NCBI RefSeq assembly: GCF_018842675.1
Contig: NZ_JAGTWO010000004.1
Span: 2,418,001 to 2,482,000, forward strand
Source of the DNA: Candidatus Pantoea bituminis
Lineage (GTDB): Bacteria; Pseudomonadota; Gammaproteobacteria; Enterobacterales; Enterobacteriaceae
Direction of reading: 5' to 3'
Length of the DNA: 64,000 bases
Part shown: piece by piece, positions 52,264 through 63,224 of the stretch
Layout of the letters: the number at the start of each line of letters is the position of its first letter
Numbering within the stretch: the stretch's first letter is position 1
Notes under the pieces: generated by a model
The model's database searches: none
Told to the model about the DNA's origin: nothing
Seen by the model: only the letters and a program-made list of their open reading frames with translations
Program-made: the position numbers and the translations under genes

Positions 52264-53937
52264 TTACTCGCCTTTCGCCGCTTTGAACGCTTCAGCCATA
52301 GCGCTAGAGAAGTTGCTTTCTTCCTGTTTGGTGTTAACAGTATTGATAGCTTCTTTCTCGTCAGCCTGGTCTTTCGCACGAACAGACAGGCTAACTACGC
52401 GGTTTTTACGATCAACACCGGTGAATTTAGCTTCAACATCGTCGCCAACATTCAGAACCAGAGTTGCGTCTTCAACGCGGTCAAGCGAAGCTTCAGAAGC
52501 GCGCAGGTAACCTTCAACGCCGTCTGCTAATTCAACTGTAGCACCTTTAGCATCAACTGCAGTCACTTTACCGGTGACGATTGCACCTTTCTTATTCAAA
52601 GTGATGTAGTTGTTGAACGGATCTTCTGCCAGCTGTTTAACGCCCAGTGAGATACGCTCGCGCTCTGCATCAACCTGCAGTACAACAGCAGCGATTTCGT
52701 CGCCTTTTTTGTACTCACGAACGGCTTCTTCGCCAGTCGCGTTCCAGGAGATGTCAGACAGGTGAACCAGACCGTCGATGCCGCCGTCCAGGCCGATGAA
52801 GATACCGAAGTCAGTGATTGACTTGATTTTACCTTCAACGCGATCGCCTTTGTTGTGGGTCTCTGCGAACTGCTGCCATGGGTTAGATTTGCACTGCTTC
52901 AGACCCAGGGAGATACGACGACGCTCTTCATCGATGTCCAGAACCATAACTTCAACCACATCGCCTACGTTTACAACTTTAGACGGATGGATGTTTTTGT
53001 TGGTCCAGTCCATTTCTGAAACGTGTACCAGACCTTCAACGCCTTCTTCGATTTCAACGAAGCAGCCGTAATCAGTCAGGTTGGTAACACGACCAGTCAG
53101 CTTGGTGCCTTCTGGATAGCGCTTAGCGATAGCAACCCATGGATCTTCGCCCAGCTGTTTCAGGCCCAGAGACACACGAGTACGCTCGCGGTCGAACTTC
53201 AGCACTTTAACAGTGATTTCGTCGCCCACGTTCACGATTTCGCTTGGATGCTTAACGCGTTTCCACGCCATATCAGTGATATGCAGCAGGCCGTCAACGC
53301 CACCCAGATCAACGAATGCACCGTAGTCAGTAAGGTTCTTAACGATACCTTTAACTTCCATGCCTTCCTGCAGGTTTTCCAGCAGCTGATCGCGCTCAGC
53401 ACTGTTCTCAGATTCGATAACAGCACGACGTGAAACCACGACGTTGTTACGCTTCTGATCAAGCTTGATTACTTTGAATTCAAGCTCTTTGCCTTCCAGG
53501 TGCAGAGTGTCGCGAACTGGACGTACGTCAACCAGTGAACCTGGCAGGAACGCACGAATACCGTTCAGCTCAACAGTGAAGCCGCCCTTGACTTTGCCGT
53601 TGATAACACCGGTAACAGTTTCTGCTTCTTCGTAAGCTTTTTCCAGCGTGATCCAAGCTTCGTGACGTTTAGCTTTCTCACGGGACAGCAGGGTTTCACC
53701 GAAGCCGTCTTCTACTGCGTCCAGAGCAACGTCAACTTCGTCGCCAACCTGGATTTCCAGTTCGCCGGCTGCGTTCTTGAACTGCTCTGCAGGAATTGCA
53801 GATTCAGATTTCAGGCCCGCATCAACCAGAACTACGTCTTTGTCAATTGAGACAACAACGCCACGAACGATGGAACCCGGGCGGGTTTCGATTTCTTTCA
53901 GGGATTCTTCAAATAGTTGAGCAAAAGATTCAGTCAT
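52264..53937 (-). CDS. rpsA: 30S ribosomal protein S1
   Basis: The 557-residue protein has the same length as E. coli S1. It contains six repeated S1/OB domains, seen as recurring [52 protein letters not shown] and [22 protein letters not shown] segments. S1 binds mRNA leaders and starts translation on structured messages. E. coli rpsA is autoregulated through its leader; the 122 bases between cmk and rpsA would carry that leader here. It is followed by a hairpin and ihfB. Confidence 0.99.
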   Translation of the reverse strand: MTESFAQLFEESLKEIETRPGSIVRGVVVSIDKDVVLVDAGLKSESAIPAEQFKNAAGELEIQVGDEVDVALDAVEDGFGETLLSREKAKRHEAWITLEKAYEEAETVTGVINGKVKGGFTVELNGIRAFLPGSLVDVRPVRDTLHLEGKELEFKVIKLDQKRNNVVVSRRAVIESENSAERDQLLENLQEGMEVKGIVKNLTDYGAFVDLGGVDGLLHITDMAWKRVKHPSEIVNVGDEITVKVLKFDRERTRVSLGLKQLGEDPWVAIAKRYPEGTKLTGRVTNLTDYGCFVEIEEGVEGLVHVSEMDWTNKNIHPSKVVNVGDVVEVMVLDIDEERRRISLGLKQCKSNPWQQFAETHNKGDRVEGKIKSITDFGIFIGLDGGIDGLVHLSDISWNATGEEAVREYKKGDEIAAVVLQVDAERERISLGVKQLAEDPFNNYITLNKKGAIVTGKVTAVDAKGATVELADGVEGYLRASEASLDRVEDATLVLNVGDDVEAKFTGVDRKNRVVSLSVRAKDQADEKEAINTVNTKQEESNFSSAMAEAFKAAKGE

Positions 53938-54059
53938 ATTGATAATCTTCAGGATTCTTCAATTTAACGTCCATCTGACTTCATGTCGGATGGGGTTGTT
54001 TCACATGCCCAGCACCGGGTCCTTGGTACAGGGTTATTAAATTCTGTCACACCGAGATA

Positions 54060-54740
54060 TTAAATGCCCAATTTTTCACGAGCATATTTCAATGCTTTAT
54101 CGATAACTTGCTCGATAGACATTTGCGTTGAGTCCAGAACCAAAGCATCTTGCGCAGGAACTAAAGGCGCAATTGCACGGTTGCGATCACGATCATCGCG
54201 CTCTTTTATCTCGGCTAAAAGGCGATCAAAGTTAACATTAAAGCCCTTCTCCTGCAACTGTAGCATACGGCGGTGAGCACGTTCTTCCGAACTTGCATCC
54301 AGGAAGATTTTTACCGGTGCATCTGGGAAAACAACGGTTCCCATGTCACGTCCGTCGGCGATCAATCCCGGCGCTTCGCGAAAACCGCGCTGACGTCGCA
54401 GCAGAGCCTCACGAACACGTGGAAAAGCCGCAACACGCGAAGCGGTATTACTCACTTCCTGAGTACGGATTTCACCGGTTACCTCTTCTCCTTCAAGGAT
54501 GACCTGCATTTCTCCACTTTGCGATACAAAGCGCACATCAAGGTGAGCGGCAATCGGAACCAGCGCTTCTTCTGATTCAATATCAACTTGATGGTGTAAT
54601 GCAGCCAGCGCCAGAACACGATAAATCGCGCCCGAGTCAAGCAGATGCCATTGCAAGGATTCAGCCATCGCTTTGCACAGGGTGCCTTTTCCCGCACCGC
54701 TTGGTCCATCAATAGTTATAACCGGGGCAGTCGCCGTCAT
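54060..54740 (-). CDS. cmk: Cytidylate kinase
   Basis: The 226-residue P-loop kinase (E. coli 227) phosphorylates CMP and dCMP. It has Walker [10 protein letters not shown] at residues 12-20, the CMP-specific insert domain and the [20 protein letters not shown] core. It lies between aroA and rpsA on the same strand. The E. coli gene ycaL, normally between aroA and cmk, is absent; the gap is 192 bases. Confidence 0.98.
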   Translation of the reverse strand: MTATAPVITIDGPSGAGKGTLCKAMAESLQWHLLDSGAIYRVLALAALHHQVDIESEEALVPIAAHLDVRFVSQSGEMQVILEGEEVTGEIRTQEVSNTASRVAAFPRVREALLRRQRGFREAPGLIADGRDMGTVVFPDAPVKIFLDASSEERAHRRMLQLQEKGFNVNFDRLLAEIKERDDRDRNRAIAPLVPAQDALVLDSTQMSIEQVIDKALKYAREKLGI

Positions 54741-54932
54741 TATTCTCTCCTGTTACCGCGCGTCTTTTGGCTTTTGAGCCCTAATAATGGCAAGCATTAT
54801 ACGCGGCCTGAGCCAGCTTAGTTACCCCTTAGCGTAGACGGCGTTAGAAATTACAGGTAAATCAGAGGATTTCTGGCGAGGCACTGCCATTTAAAGAAGG
54901 AATCCGACGCATGGAACGTCGGATTATGACTA

Positions 54933-56219
54933 TCAGGCGTTATGACTAATCTTAGCCAACTGTTCGAAATAATCAGGGAACGTTTTAGCCGTACAACCTG
55001 GATCGAGGATGGTTACTGGTGTATCGGAGAGCGCCACCAGTGAAAAACACATTGCCATGCGGTGATCGTTATATGTACCAATGTCAGCATGTGTTAATGA
55101 GGTTGGCGGCGTGATACGGATGTAATCATGGCCCTCTTCAACTTCAGCTCCCACTTTGCGTAATTCAATCGCCATTGCGGCCAAACGGTCGGTTTCTTTT
55201 ACACGCCAGTTGTAAATATTACGCAGCTGGGTTGTACCTTCTGCAAATAATGCAGCAGTAGCAATAGTCATTGCCGCATCGGGAATATGGTTCATATCCA
55301 TATCAATAGCCTGCAATTTTCCAGCGGTGCAGGCAATGTAATCATCGCCCCATTCAACGTGCGCGCCCATTTTTTCCAGCACATCCGCAAAATGAATATC
55401 GCCCTGCACACTGTTACGGCCAATGCCTGTAACGCGCACCGTGCCACCTTTAATGGCTGCCGCAGCCAGGAAATAAGAAGCCGACGAGGCATCGCCTTCA
55501 ACCAGATAGTCGCCTGGCGACTGGTACTGTTGTTGACCTTTAATGATGAAACGCTGGTAACCTTGGTTTTCAACATCAACCCCAAAGCTGCGCATCAGAT
55601 GCAAAGTGATATCAATATAAGGCTTAGAAACCAGCTCGCCTTTAATATTGATAGAAGTATCCTGCTCGGCCAGGGGTGCCGTCATTAGCAATGCGGTTAA
55701 AAACTGGCTGGATACACTTCCGTCGACACTGACTTCACCACCCGTAAACCCACCTTGCAGATGAATTGGAGGATAATTATTGTTTTCAAGGTAGTCGATT
55801 TTTGCTCCGCCCTGACGTAAAGCATCAACCAAGTGTCCAATTGGGCGCTCTTTCATACGAGGCTCACCCGTCAATACAACATCTTGCTGGCCCAGGCAGA
55901 GTGCGGCTGCAAGCGGACGCATTGCTGTACCCGCGTTCCCTAAAAATAACTCCAGTGGTTCAGACGAGAGTAGCGGCCCTGCGTTTCCCGTGACTTCACA
56001 AACAGTACGATCATCAGAAAGAGAGTAACTCACACCCAGCGCTTTAAGCGCATTCAGCATGTGCTTGATATCATCGCTGTCGAGCAGATTAGTCAGTCGG
56101 GTAGTGCCTTTTGCCAGTGCAGCCAGTAACAATGCACGGTTCGACACGCTTTTAGAGCCAGGCAAGTTAACGGTACCGTCAACGCGTGCAATGGGTTGTA
56201 AAGTCAGGGAGTCCTGCAT
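54933..56219 (-). CDS. aroA: 5-enolpyruvylshikimate-3-phosphate synthase AroA, class I
   Basis: The 428-residue enzyme (E. coli 427) joins PEP to shikimate-3-phosphate in the shikimate pathway. The N-terminal [20 protein letters not shown] and [17 protein letters not shown] segments mark class I (glyphosate-sensitive type). [14 protein letters not shown] lies near the end. The ATG at 56219 gives the family N-terminus [20 protein letters not shown]; the frame opens 18 bases earlier. It is downstream of serC with an attenuator-like hairpin between. Confidence 0.98.
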   Translation of the reverse strand: MQDSLTLQPIARVDGTVNLPGSKSVSNRALLLAALAKGTTRLTNLLDSDDIKHMLNALKALGVSYSLSDDRTVCEVTGNAGPLLSSEPLELFLGNAGTAMRPLAAALCLGQQDVVLTGEPRMKERPIGHLVDALRQGGAKIDYLENNNYPPIHLQGGFTGGEVSVDGSVSSQFLTALLMTAPLAEQDTSINIKGELVSKPYIDITLHLMRSFGVDVENQGYQRFIIKGQQQYQSPGDYLVEGDASSASYFLAAAAIKGGTVRVTGIGRNSVQGDIHFADVLEKMGAHVEWGDDYIACTAGKLQAIDMDMNHIPDAAMTIATAALFAEGTTQLRNIYNWRVKETDRLAAMAIELRKVGAEVEEGHDYIRITPPTSLTHADIGTYNDHRMAMCFSLVALSDTPVTILDPGCTAKTFPDYFEQLAKISHNA

Positions 56220-56246
56220 GTGAAACGAAATCCTCAAAAAATACGA

Positions 56247-56269
56247 AAACCCCGCCTGACGACGGGGTC
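56247..56269 (-). terminator. Terminator-like hairpin in the serC-aroA intergenic region
   Basis: On the minus strand ACCCCG and CGGGGT form a 6-base stem, followed by TTTTCGTATTTTTT. The E. coli serC-aroA operon has a partial terminator at the same place that lowers aroA relative to serC. Confidence 0.75.
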
Positions 56270-56304
56270 TGGTGCCAACATTCAGGCTGGCATGTCATTG
56301 ATAA

Positions 56305-57390
56305 TCAGCCGTGGCGACGTTCAAAATCAATCATGAAATCGGTTAAGGCTTTGACACCCTCTAAAGGCATTGCATTGTAAATGGAGGCTCGCATGCCGCC
56401 TACAACACGATGGCCTTTCAGAGCATGCAAGCCAACTTTCAATGACTCATCCAGAAAGACTTTATCCAGCGATGCATCAGCTAACTGGAATGGAATATTC
56501 ATGCGTGAACGGTTTTTAGTCGCGACATCATTGCGATAAAAATCACTCTTGTCGATCAGGCCATACAGCAAGTCAGCTTTAGCTTGATTGATCTTATCTA
56601 TCTCACCTACGCCGCCCTTCTCTTTTAGCCATTTAAAGACCAGACCTGAAAGATACCAGGCAAAGGTTGGCGGTGTATTAAACATTGAACCATTTTCCGC
56701 TAAAACCTGGTAATCAAGAATTGACGGAACGTAAGGGTGCGCTTTGCCTAACAAGTCTTCACGCACGATGACCAAGGTCAAACCTGCAGGCCCGACATTT
56801 TTTTGGGCGCCAGCGTAAATCACACCATAGCGATTAACATCGATAGGACGAGACAGGATGGTCGAAGAAAAATCGGCGACGACGATTTTATTACCAAAAT
56901 CGGGTTGCTCATCAATAGCAATACCATCAATGGTTTCGTTAGGGCAAAAATGCACATAAGCCGCATCGTCACTCAGATCCCACTCGCTCATCGGCAAAAT
57001 GGCCCGTTTGCCATCGAGTGTGGTTTTCACATCAAGCGTACGTGGTGAACAATATTTTTCGGCTTCTTTAATTGCGCTATGCGCCCAGTAGCCGCCGTCA
57101 ACATAATCAGCGCTGGATGCATTTCCTAAGAGATTGCCGGGTATAGCAGCGAATTGTGCGCGTGCACCGCCGTGGCAGAATAAAACTTTGTAGTTAGCGG
57201 GTATTTTCAGCAGATCACGGAAGTCCTGTTCGGCTTCTTCTGCTACCTGCATAAACTCTTTACTGCGATGACTTATCTCCATTACGGAAGTACCCAAGCC
57301 ATGCCAGTTTGTCAGTTCTTGTTCTGCACGACGGAGCACTTCTGCCGGCAGCATCGCTGGGCCGGAGCTAAAATTATAAACTTGCGTCAT
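56305..57390 (-). CDS. serC: Phosphoserine/phosphohydroxythreonine aminotransferase SerC
   Basis: The 361-residue PLP enzyme (E. coli 362) makes phosphoserine for serine and 4-phosphohydroxythreonine for pyridoxal phosphate synthesis. The N-terminus [20 protein letters not shown] and the PLP-lysine segment [20 protein letters not shown] are conserved. It is the first gene of the serC-aroA operon and divergent from ycaO. Confidence 0.98.
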   Translation of the reverse strand: MTQVYNFSSGPAMLPAEVLRRAEQELTNWHGLGTSVMEISHRSKEFMQVAEEAEQDFRDLLKIPANYKVLFCHGGARAQFAAIPGNLLGNASSADYVDGGYWAHSAIKEAEKYCSPRTLDVKTTLDGKRAILPMSEWDLSDDAAYVHFCPNETIDGIAIDEQPDFGNKIVVADFSSTILSRPIDVNRYGVIYAGAQKNVGPAGLTLVIVREDLLGKAHPYVPSILDYQVLAENGSMFNTPPTFAWYLSGLVFKWLKEKGGVGEIDKINQAKADLLYGLIDKSDFYRNDVATKNRSRMNIPFQLADASLDKVFLDESLKVGLHALKGHRVVGGMRASIYNAMPLEGVKALTDFMIDFERRHG

Positions 57391-57701
57391 TTCCCCTCAC
57401 CACTGTCATATCGAACGATTATGAATAACGTATCGGTTTTATCACTGCCTCTCGGTGGCTGCAATCACAAATCGGGCAGCCATCACATTTTCTGAATTTG
57501 CCGCTCGGGAGGTTATGTTAGTTATACAAAGCACAACGAAATATTATGAGGCTGCTCGAGTGTCATGATTTTACGGGTGGGTTAACAAAGGGAAGTGTGA
57601 AGAATAGCCAGGAGAAATTTATAACGCCTTAATAGCGAACAAGCAGTAAAGTCCGTATCATTGCGCGCTTTACGCACACCTAAAACAGAGAGAGCGGCAC
57701 C
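57391..57701. other. serC-ycaO divergent intergenic region, no gene seen
   Basis: These 311 bases hold the divergent promoters of serC and ycaO. In E. coli ycaP (DUF421 membrane protein) lies here; no trace of it is visible in any frame. Confidence 0.6.
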
Positions 57702-59465
57702 ATGACGCAAACTTTTATCCCAGGCAAAGATGCCGCATTGGAAGATTCCATCACTCGCTTCCAGCAGAAACTGCAGGACCTTGGTTTTAATATTGAAGAA
57801 GCCTCTTGGCTAAATCCTGTCCCGCATGTCTGGTCTGTACATATTCGTGACCGTGATTGCCCCCTTTGCTTTACCAATGGTAAAGGTGCCAGCAAAAAAG
57901 CGGCTTTGGCTTCCGCTTTAGGTGAATATTTCGAGCGCCTCTCAACCAACTACTTTTTTGCTGACTTCTGGTTAGGACATTCCATCGCGAATGGCGATTT
58001 TGTCCATTATCCCAATGAGAAATGGTTCCCGTTACCTGTAGACGATACTCTCCCTGAAGGCATTCTTGATAATCGCCTTCGTGCTTTCTACGATCCCGAC
58101 AATGCGCTGGTTGGTTCTGAACTCATCGATTTGCAGTCAGGCAACAGCGAGCGCGGTATCTGCGCCCTGCCATTTACTCGCCAGTCCGATCAAGAAACCG
58201 TCTATATCCCGATGAACATTATCGGCAATCTCTACGTTTCAAACGGGATGTCTGCTGGTAATACTGCGAATGAAGCTCGCGTTCAGGGTTTGTCAGAAGT
58301 CTTTGAGCGTTACATTAAAAATCGCATCATAGCCGAGGCGATCAGCCTGCCCGCCATTCCAGATGAAGTTATGCAGCGTTACCCAGGCGTGATTGAAGCT
58401 ATCGCTCGCCTTGAAGACGAAGGTTTTCCAATTTTTGCTTATGATGCCTCGCTGGGCGGTAAATATCCGGTCATCTGTGTCGTCTTGTTCAACCCGGAAA
58501 ATGGGACTTGTTTTGCCTCTTTCGGTGCTCACCCAGATTTTGGTGTTGCGCTTGAGCGTACCGTAACCGAGTTATTACAAGGCCGTAGCCTGAAAGATTT
58601 AGATGTCTTTACACCTCCAACATTCGATGATGAAGAAGTGGCAGAACATGCCAACTTAGAAACGCACTTTATTGATTCAAGTGGTTTAATTTCATGGGAT
58701 ATGTTCAAAGAAACAGCAGACTATCCTTTCGTTGACTGGAAATTTGACGGCACTACCGAGCAAGAGTTCGACACGTTAATGGCAATTTTCCGCAGCGAAA
58801 ATCAGGAAGTCTATATTGCCGACTATGAACATTTAAGTGTTTATGCTTGCCGCATTATTGTGCCTGGCATGTCTGATATTTATCCAGCAGAAGATTTGTT
58901 GCTGGCCAATAACAGCATGGGTGCTGGCATTCGTGAAACGTTATTGGCTTTGCCAGAAAGCAACTGGAATCCAGAGGAATATTTGGATTTGATCGCCCAT
59001 CTGGATGAAGAAGGCTTTGACGATTTTACTCGCGTCCGCGAGCTACTGGGTTTGGCAACCGGAAAAGATAATGGTTGGTATACGCTGCGCATCGGGGAAC
59101 TTAAGGCGATGTTAGCATTGGCGGGCGGTGATTTAGATCAGGCACTGATCTGGACTGAATGGACGATGGAGTTTAACAGCTCAATCTTCACGCCAGAGCG
59201 TGCAAACTACTATCGCTGCTTGCAAACTCTCTTACTGCTGGCAATGGAAGATGAGCGTGATCCGCTTCAGTATCATCATGCCTTCACTCGTATGTATGGC
59301 GCAAAAGCGGTTGAAGCTGCCTCAGCAGCAATCAGTGGCGAAGCACCGTTTAATGGACTGCAACCCGTTGATAATGACTTGAAAGCTTTTCCGGCACATC
59401 AGTCATTACTTGCTGCCTACGAAAAGTTGCAAAATGCCAAGCGTCTTTATTGGCAAAATAAATAA
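57702..59465 (+). CDS. ycaO: YcaO, ribosomal protein S12 methylthiotransferase accessory factor
   Basis: The 587-residue protein (E. coli 586) has an N-terminal YcaO ATP-binding cyclodehydratase-like domain. The ALGEYFERLSTNYFFADFW and LSEVFERYIKNRIIAEAISLP segments carry the acidic ATP/Mg ligands. The C-terminal helical region is typical of the E. coli type. E. coli YcaO enhances RimO-dependent beta-methylthiolation of S12. No azoline precursor peptide or docking partner genes are adjacent, so it is the housekeeping form and not part of a RiPP cluster. GAGAGAG precedes the ATG, and a terminator follows. Confidence 0.97.
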   Translation: MTQTFIPGKDAALEDSITRFQQKLQDLGFNIEEASWLNPVPHVWSVHIRDRDCPLCFTNGKGASKKAALASALGEYFERLSTNYFFADFWLGHSIANGDFVHYPNEKWFPLPVDDTLPEGILDNRLRAFYDPDNALVGSELIDLQSGNSERGICALPFTRQSDQETVYIPMNIIGNLYVSNGMSAGNTANEARVQGLSEVFERYIKNRIIAEAISLPAIPDEVMQRYPGVIEAIARLEDEGFPIFAYDASLGGKYPVICVVLFNPENGTCFASFGAHPDFGVALERTVTELLQGRSLKDLDVFTPPTFDDEEVAEHANLETHFIDSSGLISWDMFKETADYPFVDWKFDGTTEQEFDTLMAIFRSENQEVYIADYEHLSVYACRIIVPGMSDIYPAEDLLLANNSMGAGIRETLLALPESNWNPEEYLDLIAHLDEEGFDDFTRVRELLGLATGKDNGWYTLRIGELKAMLALAGGDLDQALIWTEWTMEFNSSIFTPERANYYRCLQTLLLLAMEDERDPLQYHHAFTRMYGAKAVEAASAAISGEAPFNGLQPVDNDLKAFPAHQSLLAAYEKLQNAKRLYWQNK

Positions 59466-59510
59466 TCACTGCTGTTTTGTGATTTATAAAAAACGCTAAA
59501 AACGAAATTT

Positions 59511-59540
59511 AGGCACTGATATTTTGAAGTGCCTTTTTTT
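59511..59540 (+). terminator. Rho-independent terminator of ycaO
   Basis: AGGCACT and AGTGCCT form a perfect 7-base stem around a 10-base loop, followed by seven T. Confidence 0.9.
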
Positions 59541-59772
59541 CAAATCGCCTCAAGAATTCGGTGTGAAAAATAAAACCATCCTATTGAAAAAGCACTCTTT
59601 CATTTAACACCTTACTATCAATTCAAAAACATTCTTGTCGTATAAAAAGCACCATTAAAATAAATTAAAAAAATATTTTATATTTTAAAAATATTTTTTA
59701 TCTTTGTTTTCAAGAGATTGAATGAAACAAACAGTCATTTATTACCTTCAAAATCCCATCGCCTCGGCAAAC

Positions 59773-59821
59773 ATGATCCATATCAATTTCTAACCTATAC
59801 TCCTTTGTTACTATTTTCACA
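59773..59821 (+). promoter_or_regulatory. Probable class II FNR-dependent promoter of focA-pflB
   Basis: ATGAT-CCAT-ATCAA at 59773-59786 matches the FNR consensus TTGATNNNNATCAA except for one base. A -10-like TACTAT lies at 59809-59814. A start near 59821 would put the FNR centre at -41.5, the classic position for FNR activation and that of the E. coli pfl promoter. Confidence 0.7.
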
Positions 59822-59844
59822 GACATCTTTTGGAGAGAGTTAGT

Positions 59845-60705
59845 GTGAAAGCTGACAACCCTTTTAATTTATTGCTACCAGCCGCAACGGCAAAAGTTGC
59901 TGAAGAAGCCGGGGTTTATAAAGCAACCAAACATCCTTTTACGACTTTCTTCTTAGCCATAACCGCTGGCGTTTTTATTTCAATTGCTTTCGTCTTTTAT
60001 ATTACTGCTACAACAGGCAGTGCCGGCATGTCGTATGGCGTCGCGAAACTGATTGGTGGTATCTGTTTTTCACTCGGTTTGATTCTCGTCGTAGTCGGCG
60101 GAGCAGACCTCTTTACCTCAACAGTATTAATTGTCGTTGCTAAAGCAAGCGGACGTATAAGCTGGGGGCAGCTAGCGCGTAACTGGATCAACGTTTATAT
60201 CGGTAATTTGGTTGGTGCTCTGTTTTTCGTCGCATTGATGTGGTTTGCAAGCCAACACATGGCCGCCAACGGCGCATGGGGTATGAATGTTTTACAAACA
60301 GCCGACCATAAAATGCATCACACTTTTATCGAAGCCGTTTGTTTAGGGATCCTTGCTAACTTATTAGTCTGCCTGGCAGTTTGGATGAGTTATTCCGGTC
60401 GAACACTAACAGATAAAATAGTGGTGATGATTCTACCGGTTGCCATGTTTGTCGCCAGTGGCTTTGAGCACAGCATTGCAAACATGTTTCTGATTCCTTT
60501 CGCCATCGTCATTCGCGATTTTGCTGGTCCAGAGTTTTGGCAGGCAACCGGCGCCAGCGCATCGCAATTTCAAGCGCTTTCCGTCAATAACTTCATTTTC
60601 GACAATCTGATTCCAGTCACCCTTGGCAATATCATTGGTGGTGGTCTGCTGGTCGGGTTGACTTACTGGGTCATCTATTTACGTGACGGTGACTCGGTGC
60701 ATTAA
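59845..60705 (+). CDS. focA: Formate channel FocA
   Basis: The 286-residue inner-membrane formate channel (E. coli 285) is pentameric with six membrane helices each. The start is GTG at 59845 (VKADNPFNLLLPAATAKVAE), with GGAGAG 9 bases before it; an in-frame TTG lies 15 bases upstream. Core segments GGADLFTSTVLIVVAKASGR and AVWMSYSGRTLTDK and the pore histidine in SGFEHSIANMF are conserved. It is cotranscribed with pflB, 72 bases downstream, under the FNR-type promoter. Confidence 0.97.
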   Translation: MKADNPFNLLLPAATAKVAEEAGVYKATKHPFTTFFLAITAGVFISIAFVFYITATTGSAGMSYGVAKLIGGICFSLGLILVVVGGADLFTSTVLIVVAKASGRISWGQLARNWINVYIGNLVGALFFVALMWFASQHMAANGAWGMNVLQTADHKMHHTFIEAVCLGILANLLVCLAVWMSYSGRTLTDKIVVMILPVAMFVASGFEHSIANMFLIPFAIVIRDFAGPEFWQATGASASQFQALSVNNFIFDNLIPVTLGNIIGGGLLVGLTYWVIYLRDGDSVH

Positions 60706-60777
60706 CAGTATCCGGACGGCACAAGGTATTTCCTTATGCTTGAATGTGAAAGTCTTCTTAGATAAGGCAGGTATATC

Positions 60778-63059
60778 ATGACCGAACTTAATGCAAAACT
60801 GGCTTCGGCCTGGGAAGGATTCGCTGAGGGCGAATGGCAAAATCGCGTCGACGTACGTGATTTTATTCAAAAAAACTACACGCCTTATGATGGTGATGAA
60901 TCATTTCTTTCCGGCGCAACACAAGCAACCACTCAGCTGTGGGATAGCGTGCTGGAAGGCATCAAAATTGAAAACCGCACCCATGCGCCGGTAGATTTCG
61001 ACACCGATCTTGCTTCTACTATTACTTCTCACGATGCAGGCTATATCAATAAGTCTTTAGAAAAAATTGTCGGCTTGCAGACTGAAGCACCACTAAAACG
61101 CGCCATCATCCCTTTTGGCGGCATCAAAATGGTCGAAGGGTCATGCAAAGTATATGGCCGTGAACTTGATGCCGGCCTGAAAAAAGTCTTTACCGAATAT
61201 CGAAAAACGCATAACCAAGGCGTGTTCGATGTTTATACGCCGGACATTATGCGCTGCCGTAAATCAGGTATTTTGACAGGCTTACCTGATGCTTATGGTC
61301 GCGGCCGCATTATCGGTGATTATCGACGCGTAGCGCTGTATGGCATTGATTACTTGATGGCTGATAAATTCTCGCAATTTGCCTCTCTGCAAAATGACCT
61401 TGAAAATGGCGTCAACCTCGAAGCAACCATTCGTTTGCGTGAAGAGATTTCAGATCAACATCGCGCATTAGGTCAGATCAAAGAGATGGCGGCTAAATAT
61501 GGCCACGACATCTCGGGTCCGGCAACCAATGCAATCGAAGCTGTTCAGTGGACCTATTATGGCTATTTGGCCGCTGTTAAATCACAGAATGGTGCAGCCA
61601 TGTCTTTTGGCCGCGTTTCGACATTCCTTGATGTCTATATCGAACGCGATCTGCAAGCTGGCAAGTTAAATGAAGAGCAGGCTCAAGAACTGATTGACCA
61701 TTTGGTGATGAAACTGCGTATGGTGCGTTTCCTTCGTACACCAGAATATGATGAGCTTTTCTCGGGTGATCCTATCTGGGCAACTGAATCCCTCGCCGGT
61801 ATGGGTGTAGATGGACGTACGCTGGTCAGCAAAAGTACTTTCCGCTTCCTGAATACGCTTTACACCATGGGACCTTCACCAGAACCGAATATGACCATCT
61901 TGTGGTCAGAAAAATTACCCATCAACTTTAAAAAATACGCAGCTAAAGTTTCCATCGATACGTCATCTTTGCAGTATGAAAATGATGATTTGATGCGCGC
62001 AGATTTCGACAATGATGACTACGCCATCGCCTGTTGTGTAAGCCCGATGATTGTTGGCAAGCAAATGCAGTTCTTTGGCGCACGCGCCAATCTGGCTAAA
62101 ACGCTGCTTTATGCAATCAATGGCGGCGTTGATGAAAAACTGAAAATGCAGGTAGGCCCGAAAGGCGACAAAATTACCGATGATGTGTTGGATTTCGACA
62201 CCGTCATGGAGCGTCTTGATCACTTCATGGATTGGCTGGCCAAACAGTATGTTACTTCACTGAACATTATCCATTACATGCATGATAAGTACAGCTATGA
62301 AGCATCGTTGATGGCGCTGCATGATCGTGACGTTTACCGCACCATGGCTTGTGGTATCGCAGGCTTGTCAGTAGCAGCAGACTCATTGTCCGCGATTAAA
62401 TATGCCAAAGTGAAACCGGTTCGCGATGAAGACGGTTTGGCGATCGATTTCGACATTGAAGGTGAATATCCGCAGTTTGGTAACAATGACTCACGTGTGG
62501 ATGATTTGGCCTGTGATTTAGTAGAACGCTTCATGAAAAAATCCAGAAGCTGTCAACTTATCGTAATGCGGTGCCAACTCAATCAGTTCTGACTATTACG
62601 TCAAACGTGGTTTACGGTAAGAAAACCGGTAACACACCCGATGGTCGTCGTGCTGGCGCGCCATTCGGGCCGGGTGCTAACCCAATGCATGGACGCGATC
62701 AGAAAGGCGCGGTTGCTTCTTTGACTTCCGTAGCGAAACTCCCCTTTGCCTACGCTAAAGATGGTATTTCTTACACCTTCTCTATCGTGCCAAATGCGCT
62801 GGGTAAAGACGATAACGTACGTAAAGCTAACCTGGCAGGTTTGATGGATGGTTACTTCCATCATGAGGCTGACATTGAAGGCGGCCAACATCTTAATGTG
62901 AATGTGATGAACCGTGAAATGTTGTTAGACGCTATGGAGCATCCAGAAAAATATCCGCAGCTCACCATTCGTGTTTCGGGTTATGCGGTTCGCTTTAACT
63001 CGCTGACAAAAGAGCAGCAGCAAGACGTGATTACGCGTACCTTCACGCAGTCACTTTAA
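60778..63059 (+). CDS. pflB: Pyruvate formate-lyase PflB (frameshifted in this sequence)
   Basis: This is the glycyl-radical enzyme that cleaves pyruvate with CoA to acetyl-CoA and formate in anaerobic growth. The catalytic cysteines are Cys419 and Cys420 in [12 protein letters not shown]. The radical glycine is Gly735 in RVSGYAVRF, counted after repair with Met1. The frame breaks in the six-A run at 62536-62541: one more A converts [10 protein letters not shown] to [21 protein letters not shown] and gives 760 residues, exactly the E. coli length. Without repair the radical domain is out of frame. Its activase pflA follows after a terminator-like hairpin. Confidence 0.96.
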
Positions 63060-63081
63060 AAATTCAGCTTTAAAATCGTTA

Positions 63082-63105
63082 AAAAGGCTCCTTTTGGAGC
63101 CTTTT
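63082..63105 (+). terminator. Terminator after pflB
   Basis: AAAAGGCTCC-TTTT-GGAGCCTTTT is a perfect 10-base stem with a 4-base loop, between pflB and pflA. It would lower pflA relative to pflB. Confidence 0.88.
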
Positions 63106-63224
63106 ATACAAAGTCTGCTTTGGTTGCTCTCTTAACAGGAAGCAACCAAAATTGATTTAATGTTTTAAGCGCGACAAAGATTGTGCTGCCTGCTTCAGCA
63201 GGCCTACCTGGAGAATACATCGCA

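Larger units (their letters stand above)
59466..59844. other. ycaO-focA intergenic region: terminator, AT tract and anaerobic promoter
   Basis: No gene is seen in these 379 bases. They hold the ycaO terminator, a nearly pure A/T tract of about 46 bases at 59655-59700, and the FNR-type focA promoter near the 3' end. Confidence 0.8.

Noticed and set aside
57702..59465. YcaO as part of an azoline peptide (RiPP) cluster
   Set aside because: The protein matches the housekeeping E. coli form over its full length and neighbours are serC and focA; no precursor or partner gene is present.
6084..62541. Programmed frameshifting or transcript slippage as an adaptive explanation for the breaks
   Set aside because: Several breaks lie in runs of only three or four C or A, too short for efficient slippage, and they affect unrelated genes without conserved stimulatory structures visible.
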